Assembly: GCA_945786935.1 (NCBI GenBank)
Contig: CALZFY010000050.1
Coordinates: 1 to 18,188, forward strand
DNA: 18,188 nt
Source: HGM12587 sp945786935
GTDB lineage: Bacteria; Bacillota; Clostridia; Lachnospirales; Lachnospiraceae
Direction: 5' to 3'
The number at the start of each line of letters is the position of its first letter. Within the stretch, counting starts at the first letter, position 1. The translations under genes and the position numbers were made by a program. Below the pieces are notes generated by a model. It was not told the origin of the DNA. It did no database searches and saw only the letters and a list, made by a program, of their open reading frames with translations. Below are positions 7,185-13,763 of the stretch, one piece after another.

Positions 7185-8390
7185 TCAATCCTCCAATAAT
7201 GCAAGAATATCGGGGAACATCTGCACATTTCGTTTCAAGATGCCGTGCATCTGGGCAATGGCGATCCCGTAGTTGACGATGGGTACGCCGGCGTTAACTG
7301 CCATAGTGATCCGGTGCTTCATAGCCGTCTCAGTGAGCATACAGCCGCCGCAGTGGACGATCAGGGAATACTCGGACAGGTCTTTGGGAAACTCACCGCC
7401 GGAGGTAAAGGAATACACAGGTTTGGCACCGCAGTAATTCTCAATCCAGTGGGGAAGCTTGACGGTTCCGATGTCGTTGCACTGACGATGATGGGTACAG
7501 CCCTCACAAATCAGCACCTTGTCCCCGTCCTTTAAATTGGACAGGGCAGAGGCACCGGCTACCAGAGTGGGTAGATCTCCTTTGTAGCGAGCCATTAAAA
7601 TAGAGAAGGAGGTCAGAGGAAGATCCTTTGGTGTATCGGCGTTGACCCTGGCAAAGGCTTGAGAGTCGGTGATGACAATTCTCGGCTTGACCGCCAGACT
7701 CTGGAGAGTCCTGGATAACTCGGTGTCCTGACAGGTAACCACGATGGCGTTGGCGTCCAACACATCCCGGATTGCCATTTGCTGTGGCAGGATCATCCGG
7801 CCTTTGGGAGCGGATTCGTCGATGGGTGTGACCAACACCACCACATCGCCGGGAGAAAGCAGGTCTGCCACCAGACGCCTGGTGTTTTTCAGACCCTGGG
7901 CAAAAGTGCCCAGTCTTTCTTTCAGCTCATAAATGTTCTCTCCGGTGACGGCGCTGGCATAAATTTCCTGCTCCGAAAGCGCCCGGCGCTCTTTGATCAG
8001 GTCAGCTTTATTAAACACCGTCAGGTAGGGAATCTTCCGCTTACGGAAGCTGGCAATCAGTGAACGATCCAGATCGCTAAGGCCCACAGTGCCGTCAACC
8101 ACCAGCACGGCGATATCCGTCAGTGTCAGTGTCTGTTTTGCTTTTTGCACCCTAAGTTGCCCCAAAGCACCCTCGTCGTCCAGACCCGGTGTGTCGATGA
8201 TGACCACCGGACCTAAGGGGAGCAATTCCATAGCTTTTTTCACCGGATCAGTGGTGGTGCCTTTTACATCGGACACCACCGCAAGCTGCTGCCCGGTGAC
8301 AGCGTTCACCAGACTGGATTTGCCTGCATTTCGCAGGCCGAAAAAACCGATATGCAGTCGTTCGGCAGATGTCATATCATTAAGACTCAT
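7185..8390 (-). CDS. hydF: HydF, GTPase scaffold for [FeFe]-hydrogenase maturation
   Basis: A 401-residue protein that assembles the diiron subcluster of the H-cluster from HydE/HydG products and delivers it to apo-hydrogenase. The N-terminal Era/Ras-like GTPase has the P-loop G18-L-R-N-A-G-K-S-S (18-26), DTPG for switch II and NKAD for guanine recognition. The C-terminal cluster-binding domain carries C298-T-H300 and the HC347-G-G-C350 motif, the CxH...HCxxC signature of HydF. Length is typical. ATG 8390 follows AAGGAGG by 9 bases. It begins 14 bases after hydG and is transcribed with it. All three maturases are present and intact in the window, so the neighbouring hydrogenase should be activated. 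Confidence 0.97.
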   Translation of the reverse strand: MSLNDMTSAERLHIGFFGLRNAGKSSLVNAVTGQQLAVVSDVKGTTTDPVKKAMELLPLGPVVIIDTPGLDDEGALGQLRVQKAKQTLTLTDIAVLVVDGTVGLSDLDRSLIASFRKRKIPYLTVFNKADLIKERRALSEQEIYASAVTGENIYELKERLGTFAQGLKNTRRLVADLLSPGDVVVLVTPIDESAPKGRMILPQQMAIRDVLDANAIVVTCQDTELSRTLQSLAVKPRIVITDSQAFARVNADTPKDLPLTSFSILMARYKGDLPTLVAGASALSNLKDGDKVLICEGCTHHRQCNDIGTVKLPHWIENYCGAKPVYSFTSGGEFPKDLSEYSLIVHCGGCMLTETAMKHRITMAVNAGVPIVNYGIAIAQMHGILKRNVQMFPDILALLED

Positions 8391-8404
8391 AGGTTTTTGC
8401 CTCC

Positions 8405-9862
8405 TTAGAAACGGAAATCCCGACCGGTGTTATTTTTGATATCTTCAATGTGACCGGCACAGATTTCTCTGGTTTTCTTTCGTGGAATGTTTTGCAGTTC
8501 CTGTTCTACCATAGGGAAACCAACAGCCTTTGTCTCCTCGCTGGCATAATCTACCAGATACTCTGTCAGGGTCATCAGGGCGTTGGGGTGGCAGCAGTTG
8601 CCAATCTGACCGGTCTTACACAGGCTCATAAACCGGTCACCGGTGCGTCCCTCCCGGTAACAGGCGGTACAGAAAGAGGGAATGTGTCCGCTCTCCATCA
8701 GCCAGCGCACCACTTCGTCCAGGCTGCGCTGGTCGGACACGTCAAACTGCTCCGTATCGTGGGGGCGTTCCTCCGGGGTGTAGCCGGCATAGCCGCCCAC
8801 AGAGGTGCGGCTGCCGCCGGAAACCTGGGATACACCCAGCCTTAGCAGTTTGGAACGGACCTGCTCGGTTTCACGGGTGGAGATGATGATGCCGGTGTAG
8901 GGGACCGCCAGGCGGATGCAGGCGGTGATCTTAGCGAAGGTCTCATCGTCAATACCGTTGTCGAACTGATCAGGATCAATGTCATCAGCCCGCTTCAGAC
9001 GGGGGACACTGATGGTGTGGGGACCAACACCGTGGACGGCCTCCAGATGCTCCGCATGCATCAGCAGACCGGCAAACTCATACTTGTACAGCTCCAGACC
9101 GAAAAGAACACCCAGACCCACATCGTCGATGCCGCCCTCCATAGCCCGATCCATCGCCTCGGTGTGGTAGGCGTAATCGTGCTTGGGACCGGTGGGATGG
9201 AGCTGCTCGTAGGATTCTTTGTGATAGGTCTCCTGGAACAGAATGTAGGTGCCGATTCCGGCTTCTTTCAGCTTGCGGTAGTTGTCCACCGTGGTGGCGG
9301 CGATGTTCACATTGACCCGGCGGATATCACCGTTCTTGTGGTGAACGCTGTAAATGGTCTTGATACATTCCAGAATATACTCGATGGGGTTATTTACCGG
9401 GTCTTCGCCTGCTTCGATGGCCAGACGTTTGTGCCCCATATCCTGGAGGGCAATGACCTCAGCTTTGACTTCCTCCTGGGTCAGTTTTTTGCGGGGAATG
9501 TGAGTGTTCTTCCTGTGATAAGGGCAGTACACACATCCGTTGATGCAGTAGTTGGACAGATACAGTGGGGCGAAGATCACGATGCGGTTGCCGTAGAATG
9601 CCAGCTTGATTTCTTCTGCGATGTCATAAATCTTTTGCAGAACCGCCTCGTCCTCACAGGCCAGCAGCACCGAAGCCTCCCGGTGGGTGAGACCCGCACA
9701 GGTCCAGCCCTTTTCAGTCTTTCTGGGGGATGCCTTTTCAAGAATCTTTTCAATCAGGTCCAGATTGTTTTTGTTGGCCTCAGCGTATGCCAGGGTTTCA
9801 CGGATCTCTTCATCGTTGATGAATTCCTCCGCTTTCATGGATTTGGGATCGTAAATGGACAT
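8405..9862 (-). CDS. hydG: HydG, radical SAM tyrosine lyase for H-cluster CO/CN ligands
   Basis: A 485-residue radical SAM enzyme that splits tyrosine to p-cresol and dehydroglycine and yields the Fe(CO)2CN synthon of the H-cluster. The radical SAM cluster motif is C106-x3-C110-x2-C113 (CINGCVYC) and the C-terminal auxiliary cluster ligands are C398-x2-C401-x22-C424, the HydG-specific CX2CX22C arrangement that separates it from ThiH. Length matches the family. The start ATG follows GAGGAG by 7 bases. It sits between hydE (39-base gap) and hydF (14-base gap) on the same strand. G+C is high in places: 46 of 60 bases in the line 8761-8820, above what I count in flanking genes. Confidence 0.97.
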   Translation of the reverse strand: MSIYDPKSMKAEEFINDEEIRETLAYAEANKNNLDLIEKILEKASPRKTEKGWTCAGLTHREASVLLACEDEAVLQKIYDIAEEIKLAFYGNRIVIFAPLYLSNYCINGCVYCPYHRKNTHIPRKKLTQEEVKAEVIALQDMGHKRLAIEAGEDPVNNPIEYILECIKTIYSVHHKNGDIRRVNVNIAATTVDNYRKLKEAGIGTYILFQETYHKESYEQLHPTGPKHDYAYHTEAMDRAMEGGIDDVGLGVLFGLELYKYEFAGLLMHAEHLEAVHGVGPHTISVPRLKRADDIDPDQFDNGIDDETFAKITACIRLAVPYTGIIISTRETEQVRSKLLRLGVSQVSGGSRTSVGGYAGYTPEERPHDTEQFDVSDQRSLDEVVRWLMESGHIPSFCTACYREGRTGDRFMSLCKTGQIGNCCHPNALMTLTEYLVDYASEETKAVGFPMVEQELQNIPRKKTREICAGHIEDIKNNTGRDFRF

Positions 9863-9901
9863 GTTATTTCTCCTCTCTTTGAATCAGAGTGATCTTTCTC
9901 T

Positions 9902-10990
9902 TTAGATTGTTTTTATATCGCCACGGTCAGTTACGATTTCGTAGCCAATCGAGAACATTCTTTGCTTCAGACCATCCAGATGTTGGGCGGCCTCTTCTCC
10001 GGTGCAGATTTTATTGTCGTACAGCTCATATTTTTTCCGGACGGACACCGGGGACAGATTGGGCATCACCACATTGGCACCGGACTTAATACCCTTTTCC
10101 CGACCCTGGGGGTCGATCGTGCCCAGTGCCGTTGTGGAGGGCAGAAGCACCGGCGGGTGGATAAGCCGTATGATGGACAGCAGGTAACAGGTCAGTTCCA
10201 CGGTGCCTGGCGGCTCGCCCCTAAAAGGGGTGTTCTGATGGGGAATAAAGGGGCCAATACCGCACATTTCAGGTCGGAACTGCTCAATGAACTTCAGATC
10301 CCCGGCAAGATGAGCACTGGTCTGACCGGGGGAACCTACCATAAAGCCGCAGCCTACCTGATAGCCGATGTCCTTCAGATCATGCAGGCAGCGCATCCTG
10401 TTGTCAAAGGACATTTCTTTCGGGTGCAGCATCCCGTAGTGGGCTGCATCCGCTGTTTCGTGGCGCAGCAGGTAGCGGTCTGCTCCGGCATCGTAAAGCT
10501 TTTGGTAGCTCTCCCGGCTCCGCTCTCCAAGAGAAAGGGTAACCGCACAGTCAGGATAATATGTTTTGATCGTGCGTAACAGATAGCACAAAAGGTCATC
10601 ATTATAATAGAAGTCCTCGCCGCCCTGCAAAACGAAGGTACGAAAGCCCAGCTTATAGCCTTCCCGGCAGCAGTCCAGAATGTCCTCTGTGGTCAGACGG
10701 TAGCGCTGGCAGGCAGTGTTGCCCCTGCGGATGCCGCAGTACAGGCAGTTGTTTTTGCAGATGTTGCTGATTTCAATCAGCCCCCGGATGAATATGTGGT
10801 TGCCGTATATGTCCTTGCGGACGGCCACCGCCTGTTCTGCCAACTGCTGTGCAGCTTCCGGCGTGCGGTGGTCAATCAGAAATTGGTATTCCATCAGGGA
10901 GAGCCGGTGCTCCACAGCCAGACGGTCAATCAGTAAAATAAGCTGCTCATTCATGGGTGATGACGCTGACAACAGCAATACATGTTTCAA
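9902..10990 (-). CDS. hydE: HydE, radical SAM maturase of [FeFe]-hydrogenase
   Basis: A 362-residue radical SAM enzyme that acts on the HydG product during synthesis of the diiron subcluster. The cluster motif is C78-x3-C82-x2-C85 (CKNNCLYC), followed by a BATS-type C-terminal region with GFMVGSPGQT and PNLSPVSVRKKY. The optional second cluster seen in some HydE proteins appears absent, as only one cysteine remains in the last 80 residues. The start is TTG 10990, 8 bases after GGAGG (10999-11003, minus strand). Longer in-frame ATGs at 11077 and 11005 are less likely: the first overlaps the -35 box of the promoter, the second contains the ribosome binding site. First gene of the hydE-hydG-hydF unit. 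Confidence 0.95.
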   Translation of the reverse strand: MKHVLLLSASSPMNEQLILLIDRLAVEHRLSLMEYQFLIDHRTPEAAQQLAEQAVAVRKDIYGNHIFIRGLIEISNICKNNCLYCGIRRGNTACQRYRLTTEDILDCCREGYKLGFRTFVLQGGEDFYYNDDLLCYLLRTIKTYYPDCAVTLSLGERSRESYQKLYDAGADRYLLRHETADAAHYGMLHPKEMSFDNRMRCLHDLKDIGYQVGCGFMVGSPGQTSAHLAGDLKFIEQFRPEMCGIGPFIPHQNTPFRGEPPGTVELTCYLLSIIRLIHPPVLLPSTTALGTIDPQGREKGIKSGANVVMPNLSPVSVRKKYELYDNKICTGEEAAQHLDGLKQRMFSIGYEIVTDRGDIKTI

Positions 10991-11048
10991 TAAAAATACC
11001 TCCATATATGGATAAATGTACAAAGCCAGTACATGCTTTTCAATGTTA

Positions 11049-11077
11049 ATTAGAAAACAGAAAGACACTCTTGTCAA
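11049..11077 (-). promoter_or_regulatory. Promoter of the hydE-hydG-hydF operon
   Basis: On the minus strand a perfect TTGACA (11077-11072) is followed by a 17-base spacer and TCTAAT (11054-11049). Transcription would start near 11042, leaving a leader of about 50 bases before the hydE TTG start at 10990. Confidence 0.75.
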
Positions 11078-11119
11078 GAAATAAATTGTGTATTTTTTTG
11101 TGAAAAACTAATACTTACG

Positions 11120-11147
11120 TTGACTTTTTTTGTAAAAGTTTTATAAT
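11120..11147 (+). promoter_or_regulatory. Promoter of the hydrogenase-rubrerythrin gene
   Basis: TTGACT (11120-11125), a 16-base T/A-rich spacer and a consensus TATAAT (11142-11147). It points away from the hydE promoter; the two -35 boxes are 42 bases apart. The ribosome binding site AGGAGG (11179-11184) lies 6 bases before ATG 11191. Confidence 0.8.
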
Positions 11148-11190
11148 TTTATTAGCCAAAAAATACAAAAAATACTATAGGAGGTTCTGT

Positions 11191-13242
11191 ATGACACAAC
11201 ATTTACCGCTTACTGTCCGTGTTCCTATCGAGCAGGACAATCCAAGCATCTGCAGAAATGAAGCACTTTGCGTAAAATGCGGCATGTGCAAGGAGGTCTG
11301 TACCGCCCAGATCGGTGTACATGGCACCTACTCTCTGGAAGATACCGGAGGAAAGGCCATCTGCATCCACTGTGGTCAGTGCAGCAATGTCTGTCCCACC
11401 GGCAGCATCACCGAGGTTTATGAGTATCCTGCGGTCCGCTCTGCCGTGAAGGACCCGGATAAGGTGGTCATTGTCAGCACTTCTCCCTCTGTCCGGGCCG
11501 CTTTGGGTGAAGAATTTGGTATGCCCAAAGGAGAATTTGTTCAGGGAAAAATGGTAGCTTTGCTCCGGGCCTTGGGCGTGGACTATGTGCTGGATACCAA
11601 TTTTGCTGCTGACTTAACTATCATGGAGGAAGCCAGCGAACTGATTCAACGCATTACCACCGGGGACAAGCCTCTGCCCCAGTTTAGCAGCTGCTGCCCG
11701 GCATGGGTGAAATTTGCGGAAATCTATTATCCGGAGATACTTCCTCACATCTCCAGCGCAAAAAGCCCCATCGGCATGCAAGGTCCTACCATCAAAACCT
11801 ATTTTGCCCAGAAGATGGGCATTGATCCGGAGAAAATTGTCAACGTAGCCCTGACGCCCTGCACCGCTAAAAAATTCGAGATTCGCCGCAGTGAGATGAA
11901 CGCAGCGGGCAAAAAGCTGGGCATTCCTTCCATGCGTGACATGGATCAGGTCATCACCACCCGGGAGCTGGCACTGTGGGCCAGGGAGGAAGGCATTGAC
12001 TTTGCTTCCCTGCCTGACAGCGAGTATGACCGGCTCATGGGCGAAGCCTCCGGCGCAGGCGTTATCTTCGGTAACACCGGCGGCGTGATGGAAGCTGCAT
12101 TGCGGACAGCTTACGCCTTTATCACCGGTCAGCAGCCGCCCCAGGCACTGCTGGATCTGCAGCCGGTGCGTGGTTATGAGGGCATCCGTGAAGCCAGCCT
12201 TGATATCAATGGCATTACAGTGAATGTGGCTGTGGTCTATGGTACCGCCAATGCCCGGAAAATGATCGAGAGAATGAAATACGGCGAGAAGCAGTATCAT
12301 TTTATCGAGGTCATGACCTGCCCCGGCGGCTGTATCGGCGGCGGTGGTCAGCCGAAAGACATGATGGCAAATGCAGACGAAACACGAAAAGCCCGGATTG
12401 CCAGCCTGTACAAACGGGATGCAGATATTCAGTTGCGGCTAAGTCACGAAAACCAGGAAATCAAACAGCTGTATGAAGAATTCTACGTCCAGCCTTTAAG
12501 TGAGCTTGCCGAGCAAATGTTACATACGTCCTATCTGGACCGTAGCAGCGATTTAAAACAAGGAGGAATGAATAAAATGGAAAAGTGGAAATGTACAATT
12601 TGCGGTTACATTCATGAAGGCCCCATGACGGAGGATTTCAAATGCCCCATCTGCAAGCAGGGCGCAGATAAGTTTGTAAAGATCGAGGAGGCAGCAGCTC
12701 CTGCAAAGAATCCCTATGCAGGTACCAGAACCGAGCAAAACCTGTGGGAAGCCTTCGCCGGTGAATCTCAGGCCCGCAACAAGTATACTTACTTTGCCTC
12801 TGTAGCTAAGAAAGCCGGTTACGAGCAGATTGCTGCGCTGTTCCTGCATACTGCACAGAACGAGATGGAGCATGCCAAACTGTGGTTCAAAGCTTTGGGT
12901 GAACTGGGTGATACAGCCGAAAACCTGCTCCATGCCGCTGAAGGCGAAAATGCTGAATGGACGGATATGTACGACCGCATGGCTCGTGAAGCCGACGAGG
13001 AAGGCTTCCATGAGCTGGCTGAACAGTTCCGTGGCGTTGCCGCAATCGAGAAGATGCATGAGGAGCGTTACCGTAAGCTTTTGAGTAATGTGGAGGCTAT
13101 GCAGGTATTCGAGAAGAGCGGTGTGACTATCTGGGAGTGCCGAAATTGTGGCCACATCGTTGTTGGTACTAAGGCTCCCGATATCTGCCCTGTCTGCAAG
13201 CATCCCCAGGCATACTTCGAAGTGCACGCAGAAAACTATTAA
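11191..13242 (+). CDS. [FeFe]-hydrogenase fused to a rubrerythrin
   Basis: A 683-residue chimera. Residues 1-80 hold two [4Fe-4S] motifs (CVKCGMCKEVC, CIHCGQCSNVCP). Residues 85-430 are the H-cluster domain with C168-C169 (SSCCPAW), C224 (TPCTAKK) and C377/C381 (TCPGGCIGGGGQP); the relaxed first two motifs and short N-terminus suggest group B rather than group A enzymes, though that assignment needs a phylogeny. Residues 463-683 are a complete rubrerythrin: N-terminal rubredoxin-like CTICG...CPICK, a diiron four-helix domain with E-x-x-H pairs (NEMEHAK, EKMHEER), and a C-terminal rubredoxin CRNCG...CPVCK. Rubrerythrins reduce H2O2 using rubredoxin electrons. A perfect AAGGAGG and ATG occur at the domain border, so a free rubrerythrin may also be made. 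Divergent from hydE; ended by the terminator at 13265. Confidence 0.93.
   Translation: MTQHLPLTVRVPIEQDNPSICRNEALCVKCGMCKEVCTAQIGVHGTYSLEDTGGKAICIHCGQCSNVCPTGSITEVYEYPAVRSAVKDPDKVVIVSTSPSVRAALGEEFGMPKGEFVQGKMVALLRALGVDYVLDTNFAADLTIMEEASELIQRITTGDKPLPQFSSCCPAWVKFAEIYYPEILPHISSAKSPIGMQGPTIKTYFAQKMGIDPEKIVNVALTPCTAKKFEIRRSEMNAAGKKLGIPSMRDMDQVITTRELALWAREEGIDFASLPDSEYDRLMGEASGAGVIFGNTGGVMEAALRTAYAFITGQQPPQALLDLQPVRGYEGIREASLDINGITVNVAVVYGTANARKMIERMKYGEKQYHFIEVMTCPGGCIGGGGQPKDMMANADETRKARIASLYKRDADIQLRLSHENQEIKQLYEEFYVQPLSELAEQMLHTSYLDRSSDLKQGGMNKMEKWKCTICGYIHEGPMTEDFKCPICKQGADKFVKIEEAAAPAKNPYAGTRTEQNLWEAFAGESQARNKYTYFASVAKKAGYEQIAALFLHTAQNEMEHAKLWFKALGELGDTAENLLHAAEGENAEWTDMYDRMAREADEEGFHELAEQFRGVAAIEKMHEERYRKLLSNVEAMQVFEKSGVTIWECRNCGHIVVGTKAPDICPVCKHPQAYFEVHAENY
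12560..12579 (+). promoter_or_regulatory. Internal ribosome binding site at the hydrogenase/rubrerythrin border
   Basis: AAGGAGG (12560-12566) is followed 10 bases later by ATG 12577, codon 463 of the fusion, exactly where a stand-alone rubrerythrin would begin (MEKWKCTICG). An ATG at 12568 is too close. A TAA in the +1 frame lies at 12554-12556, just before the site, as would be seen at the end of a separate upstream gene. Confidence 0.75.
12577..13242 (+). CDS. Possible stand-alone rubrerythrin from an internal start
   Basis: Same frame as the fusion. Starting at ATG 12577 gives a 221-residue rubrerythrin with a rubredoxin-like knuckle pair at both ends and the diiron domain between. Architecture resembles clostridial rubrerythrins/NADH peroxidases that remove hydrogen peroxide in anaerobes. 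The internal ribosome binding site is better than many genuine ones in the window. Whether it is translated separately, only as part of the fusion, or both is inference; it is listed because a reader could otherwise miss that a complete antioxidant protein is encoded here. Confidence 0.5.
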   Translation: MEKWKCTICGYIHEGPMTEDFKCPICKQGADKFVKIEEAAAPAKNPYAGTRTEQNLWEAFAGESQARNKYTYFASVAKKAGYEQIAALFLHTAQNEMEHAKLWFKALGELGDTAENLLHAAEGENAEWTDMYDRMAREADEEGFHELAEQFRGVAAIEKMHEERYRKLLSNVEAMQVFEKSGVTIWECRNCGHIVVGTKAPDICPVCKHPQAYFEVHAENY

Positions 13243-13264
13243 GTGGTGTTCTAAATATTTTTTC

Positions 13265-13298
13265 GCCTGCCGTGTTTTCACGGCAGGCATATTTTTTT
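13265..13298 (+). terminator. Terminator of the hydrogenase-rubrerythrin gene
   Basis: GCCTGCCGTG (13265-13274), a TTTT loop and CACGGCAGGC (13279-13288): a perfect 10-base-pair GC-rich stem, followed by ATATTTTTTT. Strong and clearly separates the hydrogenase gene from the copper operon. Confidence 0.95.
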
Positions 13299-13313
13299 AT
13301 GGTGCATCATGCT

Positions 13314-13337
13314 AAAAAAGTATGGTGTACTTTTTTT
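13314..13337 (+). terminator. Weak A/T-rich hairpin, possible second terminator
   Basis: AAAAAAGTA (13314-13322) pairs with TACTTTTTT (13328-13336) around a five-base loop, ending in T. It has only one G-C pair, so it is a weak backup terminator at best. A further 7-base inverted repeat, TGAAAGT/ACTTTCA, lies at 13353-13378. Nothing else is seen in 13299-13400. Confidence 0.35.
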
Positions 13338-13400
13338 ATGACAAAAAATGTTTGAAAGTCTTTTATCTTTTACTTTCATGGAAAGAGTAAGACAAAAATA

Positions 13401-13429
13401 TTGACATATACCCTACGGGGGTATATTAT
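13401..13429 (+). promoter_or_regulatory. Promoter of the csoR-copA copper operon
   Basis: Perfect TTGACA (13401-13406), a 17-base spacer and TATTAT (13424-13429). The spacer is almost wholly filled by the copper operator, so repressor binding would block RNA polymerase directly. Confidence 0.85.
13407..13425 (+). promoter_or_regulatory. CsoR operator inside the copper promoter
   Basis: TATACCCTACGGGGGTATA: an inverted repeat of ATACCC (13408-13413) and GGGTAT (13419-13424) around a G/C-rich centre, the typical form of a CsoR binding site. It lies between the -35 and -10 boxes, directly upstream of a CsoR gene, so autoregulation relieved by Cu(I) is the expected logic. Confidence 0.88.
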
Positions 13430-13454
13430 AAACGTGAAAAAGGAGAGATTAAAG

Positions 13455-13763
13455 ATGTCAGATTGCCATAATCATTGCTGTGAGCAAAGAACAAAACGGC
13501 GTTCAGAAAAAGAATACAAAGATTTACAGAATCGCCTGAGCCGGATCGAGGGCCAGGTTCGTGGTGTGAAAGCCATGCTGGAGCGGGATGCCTATTGTAC
13601 AGATATTCTGACTCAGGTGGCAGCAATTAATGCCGCACTCAATAGTTTTAATAAGGTACTTCTTGCAAATCATATCAAAACCTGTGTAACGCAGGATATT
13701 AAGGATGGAAAAGAAGAAACGATAGATGAATTGGTTATCATATTACAGAAACTGATGAAATGA
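13455..13763 (+). CDS. csoR: CsoR-family copper-sensing repressor
   Basis: A 102-residue all-helical repressor. The Cu(I) ligand triad of CsoR is present as C48, H73 and C77 (DAYCTD, ANHIKTC), and the family block NRLSRIEGQVRGVKAMLE (26-43) is intact. Binding of Cu(I) releases it from DNA. The N-terminus adds a Cys/His cluster (CHNHCC, residues 4-9) that could bind metal as well. ATG 13455 follows AAGGAG by 9 bases; the longer open frame from 13401 would start inside the promoter and is rejected. Its operator lies in its own promoter and its stop overlaps the copA start by ATGA, so repressor and pump are coupled. RcnR/FrmR relatives differ in the ligand set, so copper is the favoured metal. 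Confidence 0.94.
   Translation: MSDCHNHCCEQRTKRRSEKEYKDLQNRLSRIEGQVRGVKAMLERDAYCTDILTQVAAINAALNSFNKVLLANHIKTCVTQDIKDGKEETIDELVIILQKLMK

Noticed and set aside
9017..9892. Long plus-strand open frame (291 codons) opposite hydG
   Set aside because: It is antisense to a clearly conserved radical SAM enzyme with all catalytic cysteines, has no ribosome binding site, and its translation shows no recognisable domain. High G+C makes long shadow frames likely.
9962..10579. Plus-strand open frame (205 codons) opposite hydE
   Set aside because: Antisense to hydE motifs, no start signal, no family resemblance.
11131..11149. Possible Rex-type redox operator in the hydrogenase promoter (TTGTAAA-AGT-TTTATAA)
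   Set aside because: The half-sites match imperfectly and the centre is three bases, not the four of the usual Rex site; the A/T-rich promoter makes such a match likely by chance.
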